A stretch of 40,819 bases of DNA from JAAGZL01 sp964628835 (GTDB lineage: Bacteria > Pseudomonadota > Gammaproteobacteria > Chromatiales > Chromatiaceae), in contig CAZVME010000024.1 in NCBI GenBank assembly GCA_964628835.1, positions 1-40,819 on the forward strand, given 5' to 3'. The first letter of the stretch is position 1. Each line of letters opens with the position of its first letter. The position numbers were made by a program, and so were the translations under genes. The notes under the pieces are model-generated. The model was given only the letters and a program-made list of their open reading frames with translations. It did not search any database and was not told the DNA's origin. This document shows, one piece after another, positions 8,267 through 18,300 of this stretch.

Positions 8267-8599
8267 ATGGCTATAGCAAAAAAACCCAGAATCAAAGTAC
8301 CTCGTAAGGTCAAGAAAGGCGAAGTATTCAAAATTGCGACCATCTTTCCTCACAAGATGGAGAGTGGTCGCAGAAAGGACAAGAAGACCGGCAAGGTGAT
8401 TCCACGGCTAATCATCAACCTTTTTCAATGCCACTATAACGGCAAGCTCATACTAAAAACCGATATGCATGGAGCAGTCTCGGCCAACCCATATCTCTCT
8501 TTCAACTGTCGCGCAGAAGAAAGCGGCGAGCTGGTATTTATCTGGACGGAAGAGAACGGAAAAGAAATCACACTGAAGAAAGAAATCACCGTCAGCTAA
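8267..8599 (+). CDS. soxZ: Sulfur compound chelating subunit SoxZ
   Basis: A 110-residue protein without its own signal peptide, as is normal for SoxZ, which is exported with SoxY through the Tat system. Recognisable features are the start KPRIKVPRKVKKGEVFKIAT, the central FQCHYNGKLI region and the C-terminal ENGKEITLKKEITVS, all typical of SoxZ immunoglobulin-like proteins. tggag precedes ATG 8267. It lies 24 bases after soxY and 22 bases before soxA. Confidence 0.96.
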   Translation: MAIAKKPRIKVPRKVKKGEVFKIATIFPHKMESGRRKDKKTGKVIPRLIINLFQCHYNGKLILKTDMHGAVSANPYLSFNCRAEESGELVFIWTEENGKEITLKKEITVS

Positions 8600-8621
8600 C
8601 ACAGCTGCAGGAGAGCATTCG

Positions 8622-9434
8622 ATGAAATCACTAAAGAAGACAGCCTCGACCTTATTACTATGCCTGGGAATTACAGGCATGGCATTGGCAAAGGCACCTG
8701 ACCTGACAGATCCAGAAGTCAAAGATTACACCGACGGCCAGCGTTATACCGGCTTTGTAACTTCTGATCCTACCACCCGCGAGATGCAGTTAAACGATAT
8801 CCAGAACCCATCAATGATGTGGGTTGAAAATGGTATTGAACTGTGGGACAAGGTTGAGGGGGAAGCTGAAAAATCTTGCGCCTCCTGCCATAAAGAGCCC
8901 TCATCCATGAAGGGTAAATCTACCACCTACCCCAAAGTTTCCAAGCAAAACGGTAAATTGATTACGGTAGAACACCAGATAAACGATTGCCGAACCCGAC
9001 TGATGAAGGCCAAGGCATGGAAATGGGAATCTGACGAGATGCTCAGCATGAACGCTCTGGTTCGGATGCAATCTAAGGGCATGCCAATTCAGGTCAAGAC
9101 CGATGGCAAGGCTGCGCCTTTCTATGCAAAAGGCAAGGCCTTTTATGAGCAGCGTCGCGGCACATTAGACATGGCCTGTGTCCACTGCCATGTGCTCAAC
9201 CATGGTAAAAAAGTCCGCTCAGAACTTTTAAGCCAGGGTATGCCAAACGGTTTTCCAACATACCGCCTGAAATGGCAAAAATTGGGCTCACTGCATCGCC
9301 GCTTCCGTGGCTGCAATAAAAATATACGGGCAGAACCTTACAAGCAGGGCACACCAGAGTACACAGCTCTAGAACTGTACGTCATGTCGCGCGCCAACGG
9401 CATGCCAGTGGAGAGTCCCTCGGTACGTAAGTAG
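8622..9434 (+). CDS. soxA: Diheme cytochrome SoxA
   Basis: Catalytic subunit of SoxAX. The 270-residue protein has a signal peptide (residues 1 to about 24), two CxxCH sites (CASCH at 86-90 and CVHCH at 186-190), Cys123 in INDCR matching the axial cysteine of heme 1, and Cys231 in RRFRGCNKNIRAEP, the active-site cysteine expected to carry a persulfide. It is therefore the diheme form, not the shortened monoheme one. caggag precedes ATG 8622. A 115-base gap separates it from soxB, wider than the other sox spacings. Confidence 0.96.
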   Translation: MKSLKKTASTLLLCLGITGMALAKAPDLTDPEVKDYTDGQRYTGFVTSDPTTREMQLNDIQNPSMMWVENGIELWDKVEGEAEKSCASCHKEPSSMKGKSTTYPKVSKQNGKLITVEHQINDCRTRLMKAKAWKWESDEMLSMNALVRMQSKGMPIQVKTDGKAAPFYAKGKAFYEQRRGTLDMACVHCHVLNHGKKVRSELLSQGMPNGFPTYRLKWQKLGSLHRRFRGCNKNIRAEPYKQGTPEYTALELYVMSRANGMPVESPSVRK

Positions 9435-9549
9435 AAGTTGTTTAGTAGTACATGTAATTATCCGCACGCGGTGTGTGGCACCTCCTCCTCCTTACACCAC
9501 CATCGCGCTGCGGACCTTTTCGCCAGATTGATCCAATGAGAGGCCCATA

Positions 9550-11238
9550 ATGTTGACACGTAGAGATTTCTTGCAGGTTATGGCGGCAACTACCTGCGCT
9601 GGCTTAACGACATCTGGCCGTAATGCATATGCAATGAAATCAGGGATTAGCCAAGAAGATCTTCTGAATTTCAACTCGACCGGACAGGTCACCCTCTTAA
9701 ATTTCACCGATATTCACGCGCAGCTAATGCCACTCCACTACCGGGAACCATCGGTAAATCTCGGCGTAGGAAATGCCTATGGCAAACCACCACATTTGAC
9801 TGGCGAAACCATGCTCCGTCACTTTGGCCTACGCCCAGGTTCCCTTGAGGCCTACATGTTTACCAACCATGATTTTCAACGCCTTGCTGCAGAATATGGT
9901 CGCGTTGGCGGTTTGGCGCATATGGCTACCTTGATCAAGGCGATCAGAGCGGAGCGTCCGGGGCAGACTCTGCTAATAGACAACGGTGACACCTGGCAGG
10001 GCTCTTATACCTCACTGCAATCACGTGGCGCTGATATGGTGGAGGTGATGAATAGCCTTGGAGTTGATGCCATGACCGGCCACTGGGAGTTCACCTACGG
10101 CCAGGAGCGTGTTAAGGAGCTAATCGAAAAACTAAAATTCCCATTCCTCGCTGGCAATGTCGTGGACAATGAGTGGCAAGAGGCGGTATTTAAAGATACC
10201 GCCTTTTTTAAACGTGGTGGACTGAACATTGCGGTGATCGGCCAGGCATTCCCCTACACGCCGGTAGCCAACCCCCGCCACATGATTCCAGAGTGGTCGT
10301 TTGGCATCCGTGAAGAAGTCATTGCCGCGAATGTAAACAAGGCGCGTGCCGCAGGTGCCGACCTGGTTGTAGTTGCCAGCCATAACGGCTTTGACGTGGA
10401 CCGTAAGCTGGCCAGCCGCATTGAAGGAATTGATGTTCTACTCACTGGACACACACACGATGCCATTCCAGCGGTCACCAAGGTCAATAATACCTTGCTG
10501 GTAGCAGCTGGTTCTCACGGTAAATTCCTTGCGCGCATTGATCTGGACGTGCGAAATCGCAAGGTTGCGGACTATAATTTTCGTCTCATTCCCATATTAT
10601 CTGATGTCATTGAACCAGACACAGAGATTGCAGCTCTAGTCGAAAAGCTTCGAGCCCCCCATAGTGATTTCCTTAACACCGTACTGGGCCGCACCGAAAG
10701 CACCCTCTATCGCAGAGGTAATTTTAATGGCACTTTCGACAACCTCATTCTGGATGCAATCCAAAGCGAACGCGATACCGAAATCGCTTTATCACCAGGA
10801 TTCCGCTGGGGCAGTTCATTGCCAGCAGGGCAGGAGATACGCATGGAGGATATATACAACCAGACAGCCATTACCTACCCAGCATGTTACCGCTCTGAGA
10901 TGAACGGTCAGACACTGAAGGATATCCTGGAGGATGTTGCTGATAACCTATTTAACCCGGACCCATATTTTCAGCAAGGGGGAGATATGGTGCGGGTAGG
11001 TGGTATGAGTTATCACATTGACATTGCCCAACCTATCGGCAAACGCATCAGTAACATGCGCCTGATTAAAAGTGGAAAACCTATCGACTCCAATCGCAAC
11101 TATATAGTAGGTGGTTGGGCCTCGGTAAATCCTGAGACGGTAGGACCGCCCATCTATGACTTAGTAGCCAACTATGTCAAACGGACGCAAAATATCAGGT
11201 TACAGCAAAATAGCAACATCAAGATCACGGGGTCCTAA
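9550..11238 (+). CDS. soxB: Thiosulfohydrolase SoxB
   Basis: Periplasmic metallophosphatase-fold enzyme that hydrolyses the sulfone group from SoxY-bound thiosulfate to release sulfate. The 562-residue length is normal. It begins with a twin-arginine-type signal (TRRDFLQVMAATT), followed by metal-ligand blocks NFTDIHAQL (51-59), IDNGDTWQGS (143-152), TGHWEF (176-181), VVASHNGFD and LLTGHTHDA. A dinuclear manganese site is expected from the family. The stop overlaps the start of the next gene (TAATG), implying translational coupling with the ccdA/soxV-like gene. Confidence 0.97.
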   Translation: MLTRRDFLQVMAATTCAGLTTSGRNAYAMKSGISQEDLLNFNSTGQVTLLNFTDIHAQLMPLHYREPSVNLGVGNAYGKPPHLTGETMLRHFGLRPGSLEAYMFTNHDFQRLAAEYGRVGGLAHMATLIKAIRAERPGQTLLIDNGDTWQGSYTSLQSRGADMVEVMNSLGVDAMTGHWEFTYGQERVKELIEKLKFPFLAGNVVDNEWQEAVFKDTAFFKRGGLNIAVIGQAFPYTPVANPRHMIPEWSFGIREEVIAANVNKARAAGADLVVVASHNGFDVDRKLASRIEGIDVLLTGHTHDAIPAVTKVNNTLLVAAGSHGKFLARIDLDVRNRKVADYNFRLIPILSDVIEPDTEIAALVEKLRAPHSDFLNTVLGRTESTLYRRGNFNGTFDNLILDAIQSERDTEIALSPGFRWGSSLPAGQEIRMEDIYNQTAITYPACYRSEMNGQTLKDILEDVADNLFNPDPYFQQGGDMVRVGGMSYHIDIAQPIGKRISNMRLIKSGKPIDSNRNYIVGGWASVNPETVGPPIYDLVANYVKRTQNIRLQQNSNIKITGS

Positions 11239-11987
11239 TGGACGCCATAGGCATGGACGTTACAGTGTTTGGCGCCGCGCTTGCCGGTATCCTCAGCTTC
11301 TTTTCTCCCTGCGTACTACCATTGGTCCCTGCCTATCTCTGTTTCCTTGGCGGGGCATCCATGGAAGATCTGACTCAGAAAGACAGCGTAGACCGGAAAC
11401 TGGAACGGCGTGTTTTTACATCTGCCATTTTTTTTGTAGTTGGCTTCAGTACAGTCTTTGTTATTTTTGGGGCCACCGCCACCATATTGAGTCAATTCGT
11501 AGCCCAGAATATGATTATTATAAGCCGTTTTGCCGGCGTGCTCATAATACTATTTGGGCTTCATTACTCTGGGATACTGCGCATCCCCCTGCTCAATTTC
11601 GAAAAGCGTTTCCATATGGATATCCGCCCACCCGGGGTATGGGGAGCATTCCTCCTGGGCTTGGCATTCGCCTTTGGCTGGACCCCATGTGTGGGTCCAA
11701 TATTGGCAACCATTCTTATGGTTGCCTCCACCGGGGGTGAAGCAGCCAACGGCACTACCCTGTTAACCGCCTATGCACTAGGTATCGGCATCCCTTTTCT
11801 GATCGCCGCACTCGGCGTACGCCCCTTCATGGCCTTTATGCGGCGCTTCCGCCAACACATGCGCAGCATTGAGATCATCATTGGAATCTTGCTTATCAGC
11901 ACCGGAGTGATGATCTTTACCGGGACTATAGGCACCATCAGCAACTGGCTACTGGAGAATGTTTCGTGGTTTTCCCTGGTTGGTTGA
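11238..11987 (+). CDS. CcdA/SoxV-like membrane thiol-electron carrier
   Basis: A 249-residue integral membrane protein of the CcdA/DsbD-transmembrane family, with about six hydrophobic segments. It has the family's paired cysteine motifs: FFSPCVLPLVPAYLC (Cys25) and FGWTPCVGPI (Cys151). Such proteins move reducing power from cytoplasmic thioredoxin across the membrane to periplasmic thiol proteins; SoxV of Paracoccus has this role for SoxW and SoxY. The ATG overlaps the soxB stop by one base. Adjacency to soxB and two thioredoxin-fold genes supports a Sox role over cytochrome c maturation, though the sequence alone cannot separate these. Confidence 0.9.
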   Translation: MDAIGMDVTVFGAALAGILSFFSPCVLPLVPAYLCFLGGASMEDLTQKDSVDRKLERRVFTSAIFFVVGFSTVFVIFGATATILSQFVAQNMIIISRFAGVLIILFGLHYSGILRIPLLNFEKRFHMDIRPPGVWGAFLLGLAFAFGWTPCVGPILATILMVASTGGEAANGTTLLTAYALGIGIPFLIAALGVRPFMAFMRRFRQHMRSIEIIIGILLISTGVMIFTGTIGTISNWLLENVSWFSLVG

Positions 11988-12367
11988 ATAAGAGAAAAGG
12001 AATTCTACAGTGGCTGCTGCGATTGCTGGTAATCGCCCAACTTTTTATAACCCCTTTCAATTGCCTGGCCTCTGAGCTGATTATGTTTAGCAGCCCGAAT
12101 TGTAGCTGGTGCGAAGCATGGGAGAAGGATATTGGCATTGTGTTCCCACGCACCGTGGAAGGAAAGCGCCTCCAGTTGACCCATGTGGACATTACAGACC
12201 CTCTACCATCCAGACTTCGAAAACTAAAGGCTATCCACTACACCCCAACCTTTATCGTGTTAGATAAGCAACAAGAAATCGGTCGCATTACCGGTTATGC
12301 AGGCGACGAATTTTTCTGGTGGGAACTACAGAAAATCATTGCGCAGTTACCAAAAAGCGTTAAGTAA
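11966..12367 (+). CDS. Periplasmic thioredoxin-fold protein, SoxS-like
   Basis: A 133-residue thioredoxin-like protein. A hydrophobic leader (about 13-36) is followed by CSWC at 46-49 (SSPNCSWCEAWEKDIG) and the cis-proline region YTPTFIVLD. Size and location resemble SoxS, a periplasmic reductant of SoxY. The start is uncertain: the GTG at 11966 overlaps the preceding gene by 22 bases and has no clear Shine-Dalgarno sequence; an in-frame TTG at 11984 is another option. Either keeps the leader. It probably receives electrons from the CcdA-like protein just upstream. Confidence 0.8.
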   Translation: MVFPGWLNKRKGILQWLLRLLVIAQLFITPFNCLASELIMFSSPNCSWCEAWEKDIGIVFPRTVEGKRLQLTHVDITDPLPSRLRKLKAIHYTPTFIVLDKQQEIGRITGYAGDEFFWWELQKIIAQLPKSVK

Positions 12368-12440
12368 AGACAGTAATATCTTCAGATGTTTATTAAAATC
12401 GGCCAATTCTAATACATGAAACAGCAGACAGGAGATCGCA

Positions 12441-13070
12441 ATGAAACACTACGCATGGTCCCTATTTTTAGTCGGATTAATGGCTATTCTAGCTCCAGAC
12501 ATATCATTAGCAACAGAAGACACGAGCCACAATAGCAACCTTGAAGTTGGAGACGACGGCCTGCACAAACAGCCTTGGTTCCTAGAAAGTTTTCTCTTTC
12601 TAAATGACGACCTGGCTGAGGCCCAAGAGACAGGGAAGCGCTTCGCCGTTATGTGGGAACAGCGGGGATGCCCATACTGTAAAGAGACTCATACCAAAAA
12701 TTTCAGTATTAAATCCATTAACCGATATATCCGCGACAATTTCGTCATTGTTCAGCTAAACCTGTGGGGCGACCGCAAGGTGACTGATTTCGACGGCGAG
12801 GTATTGCCTGAAAAAGAGTTAGCACGGAAATGGGGCGTCGTTTTCACACCAACCGTACATTTCTTTGTGGAACAGCATGAGCTAAAAGAAGGCAAGCCGG
12901 GACAGAACCAACTGGCCTCTGTAATGCCAGGGTATTTCCGTCCATTTCATTTTATCAGTATGTTTGAGTTTGTACGGGGACGCCGCTACGAAAAGCAGCA
13001 CTTTCAAAAATACATAGCAGAAAAAGTACAGGCATTTCGCGCCGAAGGTAAGTCATTAGAAGATTTGTAA
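12441..13070 (+). CDS. Periplasmic thioredoxin-fold protein, SoxW-like
   Basis: A 209-residue protein with a signal peptide (residues 1 to about 24, ending SLA) and a thioredoxin-2-like fold containing CPYC at 77-80 (EQRGCPYCKETH) and a cis-proline region (VVFTPTVHFF). This matches SoxW-type thioredoxins found beside sox genes, thought to keep SoxY reactive. caggagatcgca precedes ATG 12441. It lies 73 bases after the SoxS-like gene and 92 bases before the sensor kinase, with no terminator seen, so all may be on one message. Assignment to SoxW rests on motif, length and context. Confidence 0.85.
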   Translation: MKHYAWSLFLVGLMAILAPDISLATEDTSHNSNLEVGDDGLHKQPWFLESFLFLNDDLAEAQETGKRFAVMWEQRGCPYCKETHTKNFSIKSINRYIRDNFVIVQLNLWGDRKVTDFDGEVLPEKELARKWGVVFTPTVHFFVEQHELKEGKPGQNQLASVMPGYFRPFHFISMFEFVRGRRYEKQHFQKYIAEKVQAFRAEGKSLEDL

Positions 13071-13162
13071 TCAATGCTGAAATAAAAAGATTGGTCTATT
13101 CTATAGACGTAAAACCTTAAACCAAGGAGCCACTGATCAACCACAAGCAAACTCCCAAATAT

Positions 13163-15298
13163 ATGGGCGCTATCTTGCAGTTCCTTCTGCTGTTGATTCT
13201 GTTATCTCCAGCCGATTTTGCTGCTGCCCGCGGCATTGTACAAATCGGTGTACTTAGCCACCGAGGAGATCTGGCAACCCTACAGATGTGGTCCGCAACC
13301 GCAGACTATCTAAGCAAAAATCTTCCTCATTACCACTTCAAAATACAGCCCCTGGATTTCGATGAAGTGGACCAAGCGGTTGAAAATGGTAACGTAGATT
13401 TTATTCTGGTAAACCCAGGGATTTATGTAAACCTTGAGGTGCTTTATCGTGTATCCCGTATTGCCACTTTGAGTAATCGTCGTGACGGTGTGCCCTACAA
13501 TGTTTTTGGTGGCGTTATCTTCACGAGGTCTGATCAAAAAGAGATTAAAAATCTACATGATCTGCGAGGACGAACCTTCCAAGCCGTAGACAGAACCTCA
13601 CTTGGCGGTTTTCAGATGGCCTGGCTTGAACTGGCTAAGAAAGGGATCAATCCCTCCACTGACTTTAAGCAACTAAGCTTTGGAGGCACCCATGACAAGG
13701 TTGTTATGGCGGTACGAAAAGGTTCAGTGGATGCTGCTACGGTTCGCACCGATATTTTGGAACGTATGGCCAATGACGGAGTCATCAAAGCTGGTGAATT
13801 CAAAATCCTAAATTCAAAACACCACCCCAAATTCCCTTTCGCCCTGAGCACAAACCTCTACCCTGAGTGGCCCTTTAGTAAGGTCGCCCACACTAATAAC
13901 GCCCTTGCGCAACAAGTTGCCGTAGCACTACTTAATATGCCCACAGATCACCCAGCCGCCCTGGCAGGTAAATATGCAAACTGGACCATACCACTGGATT
14001 ACCAACCAGTACACGAGCTGTTCCAGGAACTGCGATTACCTCCCTATGGCTATCTTGGACAAGTCAGCCTGACCGATGTAATCAAACATTACAGCCATAT
14101 GATTATCACAGGAGCCATCGCTATAATTATGATGGTCTTCCTGACGTTACGGGTATGGCGGCTTAATAATGCACTCCATCAGGCCAAAGGCCTTTTGGAA
14201 CATGAGCGCCACCTGATTCTCAATTCTGTCGCAGACGGCATCTATGGGGTCGACAGGGCAGGCAATGCCACCTTCGTAAACCAAGCCATGGAGAAGATTA
14301 CTGGCTGGAAGGCCGAGAAGATGATCGGACTAAACCAACATGAGTTACTTCACCATACACATGCAGATGGCACTCCACACATGGCAGAAAAATGCCCGGT
14401 ATACACTACTGCCCATGATTCTGTCCCACGCTTCGTAGAGTACGATATTTTCTGGAGTCCAGACGGGCAGGAAATCCCGGTTGAGTACAGCGTCACTCCC
14501 ATCAAGGATCAAAGGGGAATAACGGTTGGTGCTGTTGTTGTCTTCCGCGATATCACAATGCGCATGGAGGCTGAGGATAAACATCGCAAACATCTGGCGG
14601 AGTTGGCTCACGTGGCCCGCCTCAGCACCATGGGTGAAATGGCATCTGGTATCGCGCACGAAGTTAATCAGCCATTAGCCGCCATTAACAACTACACCCG
14701 CGGCAGTATCCGTCTGCTGAAATCCGGCAGTAAAAATACGTCAGAGATTATTGATATAATGGAAAGGACTGCGATTCAGGCGGAAAGAGCAGGAGATATT
14801 ATACGTCAATTGCGTCAATTCATCCGCAAGGATGAAACTGATCGCAAACCAGTCAACCTCAACGATTTAGTATTAGAGGTGATCGTATTAGTAGAACCGG
14901 AAGCTCGCAAAGAGGGCGTGGTTATACGTAAAGAGCTTAGTTCTGATCTACTGACCATTAACGTATCAACCATTCAGATTGAGCAGGTAATACTTAATCT
15001 GGCCCGTAATGCCATTGCGGCGATGGGAGACACTGACAGACTGGCGCGCTACCTTATCATGCGCACCATCAAACAACCTGAAGGCATGGTGGAATTCAGC
15101 GTTACAGATACTGGCCACGGCATCAAAAGCGATCTTGTTAACATGCTATTTGAGCCTTTCATTACCACTAAAGAAAAAGGCATGGGCTTAGGTCTTTCTA
15201 TTAGCCGTAGTATCATCGAAGACCATAATGGAACCATGACAGCTCAAAATAATGATCAGAACGGTGCGACGTTTAAGTTTAGCATCCCCTCCCAATAG
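13163..15298 (+). CDS. TtrS-type sensor histidine kinase with PhnD-like input
   Basis: A 711-residue membrane sensor kinase. Order: signal peptide (1-22), periplasmic PhnD-like binding domain (about 25-300; DFILVNPGIYVNLE, LHDLRGRTFQAVD, SLGGFQ), membrane helix (about 312-330), PAS (345-465) with HHTHADG and a following CP, HisKA with His499 (IAHEVNQPLAAINN), and HATPase (LNLARNAIA, DTGHGI, GMGLGLSIS). This is the TtrS/ThsS plan; those kinases sense tetrathionate and thiosulfate. The ligand here is unknown. An aaggag lies about 34 bases before ATG 13163, too far for normal initiation, so an upstream non-ATG start (e.g. CTG 13133) is possible. Likely partner: the regulator at 6112. Confidence 0.92.
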   Translation: MGAILQFLLLLILLSPADFAAARGIVQIGVLSHRGDLATLQMWSATADYLSKNLPHYHFKIQPLDFDEVDQAVENGNVDFILVNPGIYVNLEVLYRVSRIATLSNRRDGVPYNVFGGVIFTRSDQKEIKNLHDLRGRTFQAVDRTSLGGFQMAWLELAKKGINPSTDFKQLSFGGTHDKVVMAVRKGSVDAATVRTDILERMANDGVIKAGEFKILNSKHHPKFPFALSTNLYPEWPFSKVAHTNNALAQQVAVALLNMPTDHPAALAGKYANWTIPLDYQPVHELFQELRLPPYGYLGQVSLTDVIKHYSHMIITGAIAIIMMVFLTLRVWRLNNALHQAKGLLEHERHLILNSVADGIYGVDRAGNATFVNQAMEKITGWKAEKMIGLNQHELLHHTHADGTPHMAEKCPVYTTAHDSVPRFVEYDIFWSPDGQEIPVEYSVTPIKDQRGITVGAVVVFRDITMRMEAEDKHRKHLAELAHVARLSTMGEMASGIAHEVNQPLAAINNYTRGSIRLLKSGSKNTSEIIDIMERTAIQAERAGDIIRQLRQFIRKDETDRKPVNLNDLVLEVIVLVEPEARKEGVVIRKELSSDLLTINVSTIQIEQVILNLARNAIAAMGDTDRLARYLIMRTIKQPEGMVEFSVTDTGHGIKSDLVNMLFEPFITTKEKGMGLGLSISRSIIEDHNGTMTAQNNDQNGATFKFSIPSQ

Positions 15299-15399
15299 AG
15301 CTGCGGCAATTTGCAAAGTTACAGCACAACCCTTCCACCATCTGACTTCTGTAGAAATCCCCTGTACAGAGAAAAACACTGGGATTCAATTATTTTAAT

Positions 15400-18300
15400 T
15401 CACTGGAACTCACGAACAATCCTAAATCCGGCCACAGACAAACGTGAATCCTGTTTGAAATGCCCCCTCCAGGTGGAACGCATGCTGTCGCCGGTCTTAT
15501 TATAGGCGCCACCTCTGACTACACGTATATTACATCCAGGATCCAGCCAGGCGGAACCGTCGGCAGGGGCGCCGCTGTAGTTGGGATGGTAACAGTCCTG
15601 CACCCACTCACGTACGTTTCCCGCCATATCATGTAAGCCGAAATTATTGGCGGTAAAACTCCCCACCGGGGCGGAACTTTTTCGGTCCCATTCACTACCG
15701 CAATCAAAGCAGTTGGCTCGGGCCTTATCCACCTGATAGCCCCACCAGTAGGTGGAGTCACTGCCACTGCGAATAGCAAACTCCCATTCCGATTCAGTTG
15801 GCAACCGGTACTGTTTGCCCGTACGTTCAGACAACCACTCAGTGTAGGCCACAGCATCATCCCAACTTACATTGATCACTGGTCGTCTGCCACGCCCCCA
15901 GCCCTCATCGTTCGAAAGCCTGCGGCCGGTGGCCTGGGCAAAACGGTCATACTCATCGAAGGTCACTTCATCCCGGCTGATGGCAAAGGCCTCTATTCTA
16001 ATGGCATGGGCCGGCCACTCATTCCCCGAGACCTGGTTGGTGTTACTGCCCATGCTGAAACTACCACCTTTCAGCATGACCATGGCCGGCCCAAACTCGA
16101 TATCTGTCAACATGGACCACACGGGTATCTGCTTAACTCCTTCCCCTGTTGTTTCCATGACCTCAACTGGTTTGGCATCTGTGATTATGGGGCTTACCGG
16201 TACACTTCTTGCAGCTCTTTCTGGTATGGGGTCGGGAGCGGTAGTTTTGTTGTCGAAAGCAGCTTGTTCCGGTTCCACGGCGGTATCGTTTTGCAGTAGG
16301 CTGGTAACCAACTCCCCCCTGCCAGCCAACATCATCACCCCGTCCAGCACGATAAAGCTGATAACGGCCCCCAGGAAAAACCAGAGCAGCATGTGGCCCC
16401 TAGCGAAAGACCCGGAATAGAGATCATCCAGATGCAGGGCATGGGGCGGACCTGCAAGACGCGGGTCCACATACCCATCTACTATCACCTCCCGCTCGGC
16501 ACCCTCTCGCAGCAGATTCAATCTCTCCTCATGCTGCTGGTGGAGACTCTCCGCCTCACTATATTTGTGCCTCGCCTCTTCCACCTCCAGTGTGAGCAGG
16601 TCGAGCTTTCCATCCCTGTCCTCAATTGCATCCTCAAAACCTCTACATTTTGCATCGGCCTCAGTTATTCTCTGCTCCCAGCGCTGGGTTGAGGCCCGCA
16701 ATTCCTCCAACTCCAGACGTAGGGACTCCTCCTCCGCCTTCTCAAATCCCCGTGTTACCTCCATCTCTTTCAGGTCAGACTTGGCAGTTTGCAGGGCCGC
16801 CTTAAGTTCCCCTATCTCGGTGCTTGAATACAACTGAACCAGATTTAACTCCTCGCGCAGGGCCTCTGTCTCCATACTGACCGCATCCGCGTCTTGCACA
16901 GTTAATTCCGGCTGCACCTGGGTGAAACGCAACTGCTCAAGCTCTAAAGTCAGTGCCGCTATCTCATCTCTGGCAGCGGTGGTGTTACGCTCCAACTCTG
17001 TCATTAGCCCCGCAGTGTTCTCTTTCTCTTCCGACAGAAGCTCTGCCTGCTCTCTGATCTCGTCATAGGCAAGGTCGGCCTCTCTTAGGGCCCCGGTCAG
17101 TGAGACCAGTTCTGACTTCAGCACCCCCACATCACCCTGATCATCTGATGTGGTGCTGGCGACTCCCTGTTGTAATTTATCTTCAGCATCCCGACGTAGG
17201 CTGCGTTCACGCTCCAGCTCTGATTCGATCTGCCGAGAGCTGGCTTTAAGGCCCTCCAGCTTAGATTCGGTCTGTCGGTGATCGCTTTGAAACTGCTTCA
17301 GCTCCCCTTCCGTCTGCTGGCGAATATCCTGCAGCTCCTGTAACTCAGCCTCGCTCCGCTCATGGGCCTGTTGTAACTCTTCCAGTGACGCTAGGGTAGA
17401 TTTATATCTATCTTCACTTGCACCCAGCTCCTGGCGTAACTGCTCAAGCTGTTGCTCCACTTCAGAGACCGCAGTGTCATGTTGCTGTTCAATCCCGCTC
17501 TGGCCCTGGCGTAGATCCTCTACTGTTTTTTCCAGCGTTGCTCTGGTCACCACCACCTCTTCCAGAGTGCTACGGGATAACTGCAACTCCTCCTCCAATC
17601 TGGCCTGCGCTTCCACATGCTGCTGCTCCAGTTGCGCAATACGCTCCTCCGCCTCCTGGTGCTGGCCTGTTACTAACTCCTTCTGCTGCTTCTGTTCCTC
17701 TCGGAGCCTATCCAACACCCCCTGCAGGTCATCTCTCTCCTTGAGCAGTTCACGGCTTGAATCCTGTTGCGCCTGGAGCCTCACCCCCAGGTCTGAACCA
17801 CTGCTGTTGGCCTTATTCAACTCCTCCAACGCATCTTCCAGGGTGGTATTTAACTTGACTTTATCCTGTTCCAACTGCTCTAGAGATTTTCTCTCGCTGC
17901 TCGTTTTTCCCCGCAGCTCTTCCAGCCTGCTTCGGGTGCTATCCAGAATAAGCTGCTGGGCCTTGAGTTCCGCCTGTCGTTGTGTCGTCTCTTTCTGCTG
18001 TTTGTCTTTGTAGGCCTGGAATCGCACCCCCAGTTCCTGGATATTTTTATTGGCTACTGCAAGCTTACCTCGGAGATTTTCCAACTGTTCCGAGCCTTGG
18101 GCCGTAGTTGTATCTTCGGCCAGTTCTTCACCAGAATGCAGACTGATCACCTTGGCGCTGGTCCCTGCCTCCTTGCTCTCCTCCTGAACCAGGAGGTCGG
18201 CAGAGACAGATCTTAGTCCACCCTCAAGTACAGAAACATTGTAGCCACGATCGGTAAGCAGGAATGCCGCAGTGGCGCTCAACTGGCCGTCGCCACAACA

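Noticed and set aside
15400..16140. C-terminal FGE-like domain as a true sulfatase-activating formylglycine generator
   Set aside because: No sulfatase gene is nearby and I cannot place the catalytic cysteine pair of authentic FGE; the cysteines seen (ANCFDCGS) are common in the wider FGE-sulfatase fold family.
17474..18013. Serine/cysteine-rich plus-strand frame opposite the coiled coil
   Set aside because: Low-complexity product created by complementing Glu/Gln/Leu codons; no gene signals.
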